Assembly: GCA_002427525.1 (NCBI GenBank)
Contig: DIRP01000011.1
Coordinates: 13,274 to 47,705 of the forward strand
From: Bacteroidales bacterium UBA5433
GTDB taxonomy: Bacteria > Bacteroidota > Bacteroidia > Bacteroidales > UBA932
Reading direction: 5' to 3'
DNA length: 34,432 nt
The translations under genes were made by a program, and so were the position numbers. Shown piece by piece: positions 1-6,631 of the stretch; the first letter of the stretch is position 1; the number at the start of each line of letters is the position of its first letter. Under the pieces are notes generated by a model. The model searched no databases. It saw only the letters and a list, made by a program, of their open reading frames with translations, and had not been told where the DNA came from.

Positions 1-43
1 GAGGATTTTCCGGGCCGATACAGACCGAACGCGTCATTATGGC

Positions 44-138
44 AAGGGTAGTGAGTGCTTGTGGAGCGCTTATTGCTGCAACTCACTATATATTTGTACG
101 TTAGCGCGCCACCTTCAAAACCACCACTCACTACCCTT
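44..138. repeat. Long imperfect palindrome / hairpin in gene-free left end
   Basis: A perfect 14-bp inverted repeat lies at 44-57 and 125-138 (AAGGGTAGTGAGTG and its complement). Inside it a second arm pair, 61-70 with 103-112, gives nine pairs and one mismatch. The loop is about 32 nt. A third copy of the arm core (ACTCACT, 81-87) could compete for pairing with 50-56. There is no T-run after the structure, so it does not look like a simple intrinsic terminator. The rest of 1-318 holds no gene I can support. One frame is open from position 1 to a stop at 49-51 and could be the last 16 codons of a gene entering from the left, but nothing in it is recognisable. Confidence 0.6.
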
Positions 139-318
139 CAGAGAAGAGGGGCCGGAGGAGCAGCAACAGAGTATGCCGCGAAGGAGCAGCGGAATGTATC
201 GGTAGAGGAGAACAAAATTCGTCAGCAACGGAATACGCGGACGGATGTCGAGGCGAAAATCAGAGTTATCAGGAAACAAGAATACAAGTCTATTGGAGGA
301 AAATGGAGCTATGATTCC

Positions 319-1935
319 TTAGCTTTTAAAAAGCAACTTGCCCAATGCCCCCATCCCGGAAACTTTCACAATCTCTATGCGTGTGCCTTTGGGGATATGG
401 GTGCGGGCGTTGTACGACGAGATAAATATTTTTTCAAATCCCAGGCGGTTGGCCTCGGCAATCCTGCGTTCCAAATGAGGCACGGGGCGAATTTCACCGC
501 TTAACCCCACTTCTGCCGAAAAGCACCACCGGCCGGGAATGGCCAGGTCAAAAGCCGAGGAAAGAATAGCACTGACAACGGCCAGGTCGGTCGCCGGATC
601 AGTGACTTTCAGGCCACCGGCCATATTCAAAAATACGTCCTTGGTAGCCAGGCGGAAGCCTGCCCGTTTTTCCAGAACGGCCAGGAGCATGTTCATCCTG
701 CGGATATCAAACCCGGTGGCTGATCGTTGCGGTGTGCCGTAAGCGGCTGTGCTAACAAGTGCCTGCGTTTCAATTAAGAAAGGACGCGTACCGTCCACCA
801 TGGCCGCTACCGCCATACCGCTCAGATTTTCCTCGTGCATGGGGATAAGCATTTCTGAAGGATTTTTCACTTCCCGCAACCCCGTTTGTGTCATTTCAAA
901 AATGGCCAATTCTGCCGTAGAACCGTACCGGTTCTTAAAGCTGCGCAACATACGGTAGGTATGGGTGTTGTCCCCTTCAAACTGCAATACCACATCCACA
1001 ATATGCTCCAGCACTTTAGGACCGGCAATGCTGCCTTCTTTGGTGATATGCCCCACCAGGATGACGGGTGTATGCGTTTCCTTGGCATAGCGGAGCAACA
1101 TGGCGGCACATTCCCTCACCTGGGTTACACTGCCCGGTGAAGAATCCAGCAGCTGCGAATACACCGTCTGAATGGAGTCAATGATGAGCAGGGCCGGATT
1201 TATTTCACGGGCACGTTCCAGGATGTTTTCCAGCATGGTCTCGCACAGGACCAGACAGTTATCCGGCCCGGCGGCGGGAGTGACAGAGGCCGTGGAAACC
1301 GGATTAACGGGAGAACTTCCGGCGAGGCTGGCAGCGGGGCCGGCGGAGCTGTCAGCAGCTACAAAAGGGCTGGCAGCAGCAGCGACAGCAGAACTGCCGA
1401 CAGGGGCAGCGACAGCGGGACTGCCGACAGAGGCATCGACAGCGGGACTGCCGACAGAGGCATCGACAGCGGGACTGCCGACAGGGGCATCGACAGCAGG
1501 CGCTGCAGCGGCGGGCGCCAGGCGCTGGGCGCGCATGCGGATCTGGCGGGCCGACTCCTCGCCCGACACATACAGTGTAAGCAAATGCGGGGCGTGCAGC
1601 GGAATCTGCAAGCTAAGGGTAGATTTACCTATACCCGGTTCTCCGCCAATCAGGATGACCGACCCGGGAACCAGACCGCCTCCCAGCAAGCGGTCCAACT
1701 CGTCATTATGCAAAGAAATCCGCTCCTGATCCTGTGTGGAAATCTCCCCAATGGGAACGGCGCGGGCTCCTGTGGATACCCTTGTTCCGGAAGACCGGCC
1801 CCCGGCCGCAGACGGTGCCTGTATTATTTCTTCTGCAAACGTATTCCATTCCCCGCAGGACGGACACCGGCCCAGCCATTTGGCAGACTCGGCTCCGCAA
1901 TTGCTGCAAAACCATGCTTTTTTTACTTTACCCAT
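319..1935 (-). CDS. radA: DNA repair protein RadA (Sms) with a repeat-coded insert
   Basis: RadA is a RecA-like ATPase that promotes branch migration during recombinational repair in the cytoplasm. The product is 538 aa, while the family is usually about 455. Visible elements are an N-terminal four-cysteine zinc finger (residues 10-28, CxxC and CPSC), Walker A GEPGIGKST (98-106), Walker B LLIIDS (249-254), the RadA signature KNRYG (334-338, usually KNRFG), and a C-terminal Lon-like domain from about 380. The extra length is an Ala/Pro/Val/Ser-rich insert at about 140-224, between Walker A and Walker B, partly coded by 27-bp tandem repeats. All family motifs are intact, so the protein is probably functional. 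The ATG at 1935 lies just downstream of a good -7 element, and the gene is divergent from the serine hydrolase at 1968. Confidence 0.96.
   Translation of the reverse strand: MGKVKKAWFCSNCGAESAKWLGRCPSCGEWNTFAEEIIQAPSAAGGRSSGTRVSTGARAVPIGEISTQDQERISLHNDELDRLLGGGLVPGSVILIGGEPGIGKSTLSLQIPLHAPHLLTLYVSGEESARQIRMRAQRLAPAAAAPAVDAPVGSPAVDASVGSPAVDASVGSPAVAAPVGSSAVAAAASPFVAADSSAGPAASLAGSSPVNPVSTASVTPAAGPDNCLVLCETMLENILERAREINPALLIIDSIQTVYSQLLDSSPGSVTQVRECAAMLLRYAKETHTPVILVGHITKEGSIAGPKVLEHIVDVVLQFEGDNTHTYRMLRSFKNRYGSTAELAIFEMTQTGLREVKNPSEMLIPMHEENLSGMAVAAMVDGTRPFLIETQALVSTAAYGTPQRSATGFDIRRMNMLLAVLEKRAGFRLATKDVFLNMAGGLKVTDPATDLAVVSAILSSAFDLAIPGRWCFSAEVGLSGEIRPVPHLERRIAEANRLGFEKIFISSYNARTHIPKGTRIEIVKVSGMGALGKLLFKS
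1393..1500. repeat. Four 27-bp tandem repeats inside radA
   Basis: Units start at 1393, 1420, 1447 and 1474, each opening with ACTGCCGACAG, and differ at only a few bases. Being 27 bp long they stay in frame and code for nine-residue units of the type VGSPAVDAS. More degenerate copies flank the array, to about 1261 on one side and 1518 on the other. Near-identity of the units points to recent slippage or recombination. Confidence 0.92.
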
Positions 1936-1939
1936 AACA

Positions 1940-1947
1940 CAAAGATA
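1940..1947 (-). promoter_or_regulatory. Bacteroidetes -7 element for radA
   Basis: On the minus strand the bases read TATCTTTG, a full match to TAnnTTTG, four bases upstream of the radA ATG. The transcript would have a very short leader or almost none. I saw no clear -33 TTG. Confidence 0.55.
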
Positions 1948-1955
1948 ATTTATTC

Positions 1956-1963
1956 TATCTTTA
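1956..1963 (+). promoter_or_regulatory. Likely -7 element for the serine hydrolase operon
   Basis: TATCTTTA matches TAnnTTTG except for the last base and lies four bases before the ATG at 1968. It is back to back with the radA element within a 32-bp divergent gap. Confidence 0.4.
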
Positions 1964-1967
1964 CTCT

Positions 1968-3455
1968 ATGAAAAAATATGGCTTGCTTTTATTACTCTTG
2001 CTACCTGTCAGTTTATGGGCTCAGGATTTTGCGCCTTATGCCCGGAAGGTAGCCAAAGATTGGAACATCACAGGCTCAGCTCTGGCTGTGATTAAGAACG
2101 ACTCCCTTGTCTTTGTACAAGGGTTTGGAGAAAAACTCAAAGACAGCGGTTTGCCGGTAGACGGTAATACGGTCTTTCAGATTGGATCTGTCAGCAAATC
2201 GTTTACAGCAATGCTCATTGCCATGCTGGTAGACGAAGGGAAGGTTGACTGGTCTGCTCCCATCAAACAGTACCTCCCCGATTTTGAAATGTACGACCCC
2301 TGGGTAAGTGAAAATATGCAGGTAAGGGATCTGCTGTTGCACCGCTCGGGTCTGCCGGGACAGGCGGGTACGTACATTCCTTGTCTGGGATACGACAGGG
2401 ACGATATGTACCATATGCTTAAGTATATACCCCCGGCAAACAGCATGAGAACCACCTACGGCTACAACAACATTTTGTTTATAGTAGCTGAAAAAATCAT
2501 AGCCGCCGTTACGGGAAAAAGCTGGGAAGAAAACCTGCAGGAAAGGATTTTCACTCCCTTGGGCATGCACAATACCAGTGTTAACGAAGAAGGGTTTCTG
2601 GCCCATGCAGACGGGAATACCCCACACGAGTCCCTGGTAAAGGACGGAAAGATTATCACAACCCCCATGGAGGGAGAAGAACAGGCATTGCACTGGCTTA
2701 CAGTCATTGGCGCAGCCGGCGGCATCAATTCTACGGTATTGGATATGATGCAATGGTGCCGCCTGCACCTGTCTAACGGAGTACTTGACGGAGACACCTT
2801 GCTTTCGGCTGCCCAAATGAACTACCTGCACAGAGGACAAACGATTACCTCCCAAACAGACAGCAAAACAAACATATACTCTCCGTGCTGGTTTGTAGAA
2901 CAAAACAGCCGGTACCGTGTTTGGTTTCACACGGGAAGCACCTGGGGATTTACAGCCCTCTGTACTTTTGTTCCCGAGCTGAACCTGGGAATGATGTGGC
3001 TTGGCAATAGCGAACCGCCTGCAGAACCGCGGTATGCCATTATGCGTCATATCATTGATTACTATATGAACCTGCCCACACAAGATTACAGTACTGCCGA
3101 CCTGGAAATATACCTGAAAGATGCTGTAGCGCAGGAAGAAAAAAGAAAGCAGGAACAAGCAGCCATGGTACCGGAACCGGCAGCTCCCTATTCCCAGTAT
3201 GTGGGTACATACACACACCCTGCTTTAGGAGAAGCCGTAATAACATTGGAAGAAGGCGAACTGTACATTACCCTGGGGCCGGAAGATTTCCCGTGGCGTA
3301 AACACAAGATGACGCACGTGAACGGACAACAATTCCGCTTCCGTTCAGGAGGTACTGCTTTTACACTCACCTTCTCTATGGAAGATTACCTGTTGGTATT
3401 TGATCTGAATCTTAAACAAAATGAAAATATGGGACTTTGGAGGGCCCGCAAATGA
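1968..3455 (+). CDS. Exported class C beta-lactamase-type serine hydrolase with DUF3471 tail
   Basis: The 495-aa product belongs to the serine beta-lactamase/D-alanyl-D-alanine peptidase fold (peptidase S12). A signal peptide (residues 1-18, poly-Leu, ending near LWAQ) sends it to the periplasm. Catalytic motifs are SVSK (74-77, nucleophile S74), YNN (166-168) and HTG (321-323). The last roughly 90 residues resemble the DUF3471 beta-barrel domain that follows many such hydrolases. The family includes esterases, peptidases and D-amino-acid amidases, and the sequence does not fix the substrate. A true beta-lactamase role is not indicated. The stop overlaps the ATG of the next gene by four bases (ATGA), so the two are probably co-translated and may act on the same extracytoplasmic peptides. 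Confidence 0.9.
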   Translation: MKKYGLLLLLLLPVSLWAQDFAPYARKVAKDWNITGSALAVIKNDSLVFVQGFGEKLKDSGLPVDGNTVFQIGSVSKSFTAMLIAMLVDEGKVDWSAPIKQYLPDFEMYDPWVSENMQVRDLLLHRSGLPGQAGTYIPCLGYDRDDMYHMLKYIPPANSMRTTYGYNNILFIVAEKIIAAVTGKSWEENLQERIFTPLGMHNTSVNEEGFLAHADGNTPHESLVKDGKIITTPMEGEEQALHWLTVIGAAGGINSTVLDMMQWCRLHLSNGVLDGDTLLSAAQMNYLHRGQTITSQTDSKTNIYSPCWFVEQNSRYRVWFHTGSTWGFTALCTFVPELNLGMMWLGNSEPPAEPRYAIMRHIIDYYMNLPTQDYSTADLEIYLKDAVAQEEKRKQEQAAMVPEPAAPYSQYVGTYTHPALGEAVITLEEGELYITLGPEDFPWRKHKMTHVNGQQFRFRSGGTAFTLTFSMEDYLLVFDLNLKQNENMGLWRARK

Positions 3456-4282
3456 TACGTAAATCACATATAGCACGCACGTTTTTTATTCCAATTCTTT
3501 TCATCACTCTTTTTACAGGAAATATTTACGCTCAGAGTAAAGAGCCTGTTGCACAAAAGAAAGCACCCATTATCGGGTTATCGGCTACCTATGAAACGGG
3601 ACAGAATACCGTTCCCAACACATACATCATTGCCGTAAGAAAAGCCGGAGGAATCCCCGTGGTTCTTCCTGTGACAGATGATTTGGAAATCATATCCCGC
3701 ATGGTAGAAGCCATTGACGGACTTATCCTTACAGGAGGCGAAGACCTGGACCCCCTGCTTTGGTATGGAGAAGAACCGCTTCCCGCCATGGGGACCATTG
3801 TTCCCATACGGGATTTTTTTGATATCCATCTGGCACGAACGGCTGTTAAACAAGGGATCCCCGTACTGGGTATTTGCCGAGGGGAACAAACTCTGAATGT
3901 AGCTTTTGGAGGCACCCTGTACCAGGACATCCCTTCACAAGTACGTTCTGCCACCCCGGTAAAACACAATCAGAAAGCGCCCCGGGAATACGGCTCGCAT
4001 ACCATCACGGTAACACCGGGAACGGTCTTGCACGGCATCCTGAAAGATGTCCTGGAAAAAGACAATACCTTCCGTGTTAATTCCTACCACCACCAGGCCG
4101 TGAAAGACGTAGCTCCCGGCTTTAAAGTAAGTGCTTATGCCCGGGACGGTGTCCCCGAAGCCATCGAGATGGTGGGCAACCCCAACGTACTGGGGGTACA
4201 ATTCCATCCGGAAGGACCGGTGTCGCAGGGATACCACGCTTTGTTGCCAATTTTCCAGCACCTGGTAAACGCAGCCCGCTAA
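3452..4282 (+). CDS. Exported C26-type gamma-glutamyl hydrolase (PuuD-like)
   Basis: The 276-aa protein is a class I glutamine-amidotransferase-like hydrolase of peptidase family C26, which cleaves gamma-glutamyl amide bonds. The nucleophile is C142 in GICRGEQ (140-146), with H252 and E254 in FHPEG. The oxyanion segment TGGEDLDP (94-101) is present. Unlike cytoplasmic PuuD it begins with a hydrophobic signal peptide (residues 9-27, ending NIYAQ), so it is expected in the periplasm. I chose the ATG at 3452, which overlaps the upstream stop, rather than a TTG 15 bp earlier. Gamma-glutamyl peptides (including gamma-D-Glu bonds in muropeptides) are plausible targets, but this is inference. The gene converges on trpB, with 12 bp between them. 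Confidence 0.88.
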   Translation: MIRKSHIARTFFIPILFITLFTGNIYAQSKEPVAQKKAPIIGLSATYETGQNTVPNTYIIAVRKAGGIPVVLPVTDDLEIISRMVEAIDGLILTGGEDLDPLLWYGEEPLPAMGTIVPIRDFFDIHLARTAVKQGIPVLGICRGEQTLNVAFGGTLYQDIPSQVRSATPVKHNQKAPREYGSHTITVTPGTVLHGILKDVLEKDNTFRVNSYHHQAVKDVAPGFKVSAYARDGVPEAIEMVGNPNVLGVQFHPEGPVSQGYHALLPIFQHLVNAAR

Positions 4283-4294
4283 GGCACCATGGCA

Positions 4295-5590
4295 TCATAA
4301 TTTACCGTTAAAAAAGGCTTCGTAAGCCGAGAGATCAAGCAATCCGTGGCCGGACAGGTTGAACAGGATTACTTTTTCTTTACCTTCCTCTTTGGCCTTT
4401 AGGGCCTCGTCAATGGCTACCGCAATGGCATGGGTTGACTCCGGTGCCGGGATAATACCTTCTGCCCGGGCAAACAAAGTCCCCACTTCAAAGCACCTGC
4501 GTTGCTCCACATCCACGGCCCTTATGATATTTTCTTTCAGCAAGTGGCTCATGATGGCCCCTGCGCCGTGGTACCGCAGCCCTCCGGCATGGATGGCATC
4601 CGGTTCGTAATCGGCTCCCAGCGTATACATGGGAATCAAAGGAGTAAGTCCTGCCGTATCTCCGTGGTCGTAACGGAATGTCCCCTTTGTCAGTTTGGGA
4701 CATCCGGAACTTTCTGCTGCAATAAAATCAAACGTAGCTTTGCCGGCCAGCTGATGGCGAAAGAACGGCAGGCTGATGCCTCCAAAATTTGACCCTCCGC
4801 CAAAGCAACCAATAATAGTATCGGGATAATCATCGGCCATTTCAAATTGGCGTTCTGCTTCCAGCCCAATAACCGTTTGGTGCAGCATAACCATATTCAG
4901 CACACTTCCCAGGGTGTATTTTGTATTCGGTCGGGTCACAGCTCTTTCACACGCTTCCGAAATAGCCATTCCCAACGTCCCCGGGGTATCGGGATTTTCA
5001 GCCAAAAACCTGCGGCCGGCTTCTGTGGTTGTTCCCGGAGACGGATGCACCTGCCCTCCGTATGTCTGCATAACAATTTTCCTGTACGGCTTCTGGTCGT
5101 AGCTTAAACGTACCATAAAAATCTCCACATCCAGACCAAAGTGCTTTCCTGCAATGCTTATGGCAGATCCCCACTGACCGGCTCCCGTTTCTGTAGTCAG
5201 GTGTTGAATGCCTTCTATTTTGTTGTAGTAAGCCTGAGGCAGCGCCGTATTCAACTTGTGGGAGCCCACGGGAGATACACTCTCGTTCTTAAAATAGATC
5301 CGGGCCGGAGTGTCCAATGCCTTTTCCAGACCACTGGCCCTCACCAGCGGACTGGGACGGTAAATCTTATACAACGTGCGTACCTCTTCCGGAATCTCTA
5401 TCCAGCGTTCCTTTGAGAACTCTTGTTCAATCAGCCCTTTGGCAAAAATGGGTTCCAAATGAACCGGTTGCAACGGCTGCTTTGTCTGCGGATGAAGCAT
5501 GGGCTGTAAGGTGGGCAAATCTGCCAATACATTGTACCATGCCGTGGGGACCTGGTGGTCGGGAAGAAGGAATTTCCTGGTTGTTTTCAT
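4295..5590 (-). CDS. trpB2: Tryptophan synthase beta-like PLP enzyme, TrpB2 type
   Basis: The product (431 aa) is a TrpB-like fold-type II PLP enzyme that condenses indole with serine to make tryptophan. The PLP lysine is K112 in GSHKLN (109-114). The segment ETGAGQWGSA (134-143) and the glycine loop GGGSN (264-268), which binds the cofactor phosphate, are present. The longer N-terminus and the AGQWG version of the catalytic motif fit the TrpB2 subgroup, which often works without TrpA. No trpA or other trp gene lies next to it. The gene follows a leader peptide and terminator (5600-5732) that look like a trp attenuator, which independently supports a role in tryptophan supply. Indole rescue is a reasonable guess. 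Confidence 0.93.
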   Translation of the reverse strand: MKTTRKFLLPDHQVPTAWYNVLADLPTLQPMLHPQTKQPLQPVHLEPIFAKGLIEQEFSKERWIEIPEEVRTLYKIYRPSPLVRASGLEKALDTPARIYFKNESVSPVGSHKLNTALPQAYYNKIEGIQHLTTETGAGQWGSAISIAGKHFGLDVEIFMVRLSYDQKPYRKIVMQTYGGQVHPSPGTTTEAGRRFLAENPDTPGTLGMAISEACERAVTRPNTKYTLGSVLNMVMLHQTVIGLEAERQFEMADDYPDTIIGCFGGGSNFGGISLPFFRHQLAGKATFDFIAAESSGCPKLTKGTFRYDHGDTAGLTPLIPMYTLGADYEPDAIHAGGLRYHGAGAIMSHLLKENIIRAVDVEQRRCFEVGTLFARAEGIIPAPESTHAIAVAIDEALKAKEEGKEKVILFNLSGHGLLDLSAYEAFFNGKL

Positions 5591-5599
5591 AGGTTTTAC

Positions 5600-5634
5600 A
5601 AAAAAAATGCCCCCTTGCGTTGCAAGAGGGCATT
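5600..5634 (-). terminator. Attenuator terminator before trpB2
   Basis: On the minus strand the arms 5634-5622 and 5618-5606 form a 13-pair stem (12 Watson-Crick pairs and one G-U) around a 3-nt loop. A run of U follows down to position 5600. The structure ends only nine bases before the trpB2 ATG and lies downstream of a Trp-rich leader peptide, so it fits conditional termination rather than an end-of-operon stop. Confidence 0.88.
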
Positions 5635-5657
5635 ACCGGTTAATAAAAATATTCAGA

Positions 5658-5732
5658 CTATGCCACAGATGCGACGCGGACGGGTTCTCCTCCGTACCAC
5701 CACCATCTGTTAATCATAGTTGTTTTTCTCAT
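5658..5732 (-). CDS. trpL: trp leader peptide with three consecutive Trp codons
   Basis: This small reading frame has 24 codons plus a TAG stop. It starts ATG at 5732, and the peptide begins MRKTTMINR followed by WWWY (Trp codons at 5705-5697). It lies between a -7 promoter element and a strong intrinsic terminator in front of trpB2, the classic arrangement for ribosome-mediated attenuation. The Trp-codon segment can pair with downstream leader RNA: ACAGATG (5710-5704) with CATCTGT (5671-5665), and an inner helix of GG-ACGG with CCGTCC. The end of the leader (GGCAT, 5664-5660) can pair with ATGCC (5633-5629) in the terminator arm as an antiterminator. Ribosomes stalled at scarce Trp-tRNA would favour read-through. 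It resembles the Bacteroid-trp leader RNAs described in this phylum, though I could not run a covariance search. Confidence 0.88.
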   Translation of the reverse strand: MRKTTMINRWWWYGGEPVRVASVA

Positions 5733-5739
5733 AAGACTA

Positions 5740-5747
5740 CAAATATA
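5740..5747 (-). promoter_or_regulatory. -7 element of the trpL-trpB2 transcript
   Basis: The minus strand reads TATATTTG, a full match to TAnnTTTG, seven bases upstream of the trpL ATG. No clear TTG was seen at the -33 position. It implies transcription of trpL-trpB2 separate from prmC. Confidence 0.6.
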
Positions 5748-5761
5748 CTAAAGTTTTGTTT

Positions 5762-6631
5762 TCACGGTACCCACCGGGCGTGAATAAAACGGTCCTTTTC
5801 GTTTAAATCTTTCTCCACCAGCACTTCTGAATACCCACTCTGGACAAATAACCGACGCAGTTCTTCCCCATACGCTTCGTTTACCTCTGCCAGCAACGTG
5901 CCCCCGGGGCGTAAAAAACGGCTGCCCAGCAAGGCCAACGGACGGTAATGCACCAAGGGGTCAGCATCCGGCACAAACAAAGCTTCTGCAGGTTCAAAAG
6001 CCAATACCCGGTGCAACATCTGCTCTTTTTCTTTTTCCGTTACATACGGGGGATTGGAAACAAGCAAATCTGTAGTTCCTTTTTTCAATCCGGCCCGGAT
6101 TGCAGCAGCCTCTACAGCATCTGTATCTGCAATGTCTGCTTGGAAAAAACACACATCTGTCTTGTTCAGAACGGCGTTTTCTCTTGCTAGCTCCAGCGCA
6201 TTGGGATTGATATCAAAAGCAAAAACAGGCACCTGCGGTTTTTCTTTTTTTAAAGCAACGGCCAGGCAACCGCTGCCTGTGCAGGCATCCAGTATGGGAC
6301 CGGTAGCAGTCCGTCTGGCTTTATCCCAAAGTTGTTCCGTTTCGGGACGAGGTATCAAAACACGCCTGTCTACTTTTATAGAACAGCCCCCAAACACCAC
6401 CTGCCCCAATATGTATTGGAGCGGTTTTCCGGCTGCTGCCTGATCTACAGCAAACATCAGGGATTTCAATTTTTCCGGATGCGGCACATACGTTTCCTTT
6501 GTATAGTACCAGTGGCCGGGGATCTCTGCCATTTCTTGCAGCAGGGTACTGATAAAAAGCTGCAATCCGGGTGGCTCATACTGATCCTTCAGGCGTAAAA
6601 TGGCATATGCCTTAAACTCTTTTATGTTCAT
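5762..6631 (-). CDS. prmC: Release factor glutamine methyltransferase PrmC (HemK)
   Basis: PrmC methylates the glutamine of the GGQ motif in peptide-chain release factors RF1 and RF2, using S-adenosylmethionine. The 289-aa product has an N-terminal helical domain, the RPETE segment (95-99), the SAM-binding DACTGSGCLA loop (115-124), and the catalytic NPPY motif (193-196) typical of N5-glutamine methyltransferases. I chose the ATG at 6631 over a TTG three bases upstream. This start lies 20 bp inside the end of ddl, so the two genes overlap and are likely translated from one message with PBP1A. Confidence 0.93.
   Translation of the reverse strand: MNIKEFKAYAILRLKDQYEPPGLQLFISTLLQEMAEIPGHWYYTKETYVPHPEKLKSLMFAVDQAAAGKPLQYILGQVVFGGCSIKVDRRVLIPRPETEQLWDKARRTATGPILDACTGSGCLAVALKKEKPQVPVFAFDINPNALELARENAVLNKTDVCFFQADIADTDAVEAAAIRAGLKKGTTDLLVSNPPYVTEKEKEQMLHRVLAFEPAEALFVPDADPLVHYRPLALLGSRFLRPGGTLLAEVNEAYGEELRRLFVQSGYSEVLVEKDLNEKDRFIHARWVP

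Noticed and set aside
1..30. The first bases (GAGGATTTTCCGGGC) resemble the conserved P4 region of RNase P RNA
   Set aside because: The match has mismatches inside the most conserved core. None of the other conserved RNase P segments appears in the following 300 bases.
44..138. Integron attC site or MITE
   Set aside because: No RYYYAAC/GTTRRRY pair at the arm ends, no integrase and no target-site duplication were seen.
55..504. Plus-strand open frame of 149 codons
   Set aside because: It begins with a non-ATG start inside the palindrome, has no recognisable protein features, and its last third is antisense to the conserved end of radA.
1172..1729. 185-codon frame antisense to radA with Ala/Gly/Thr repeats
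   Set aside because: It is produced by the in-frame 27-bp repeats and GC-rich third positions of radA, which has complete family motifs.
2076..3218. 380-codon frame antisense to the serine hydrolase
   Set aside because: The sequence lacks any domain pattern and is rich in Cys, His and Phe as expected of an antisense shadow. The sense gene has all catalytic motifs.
1968..3455. Antibiotic-resistance beta-lactamase
   Set aside because: It has the S12 fold motifs, but the DUF3471 tail and the pairing with a C26 hydrolase fit the broad peptidase/esterase group better. No resistance context is present.
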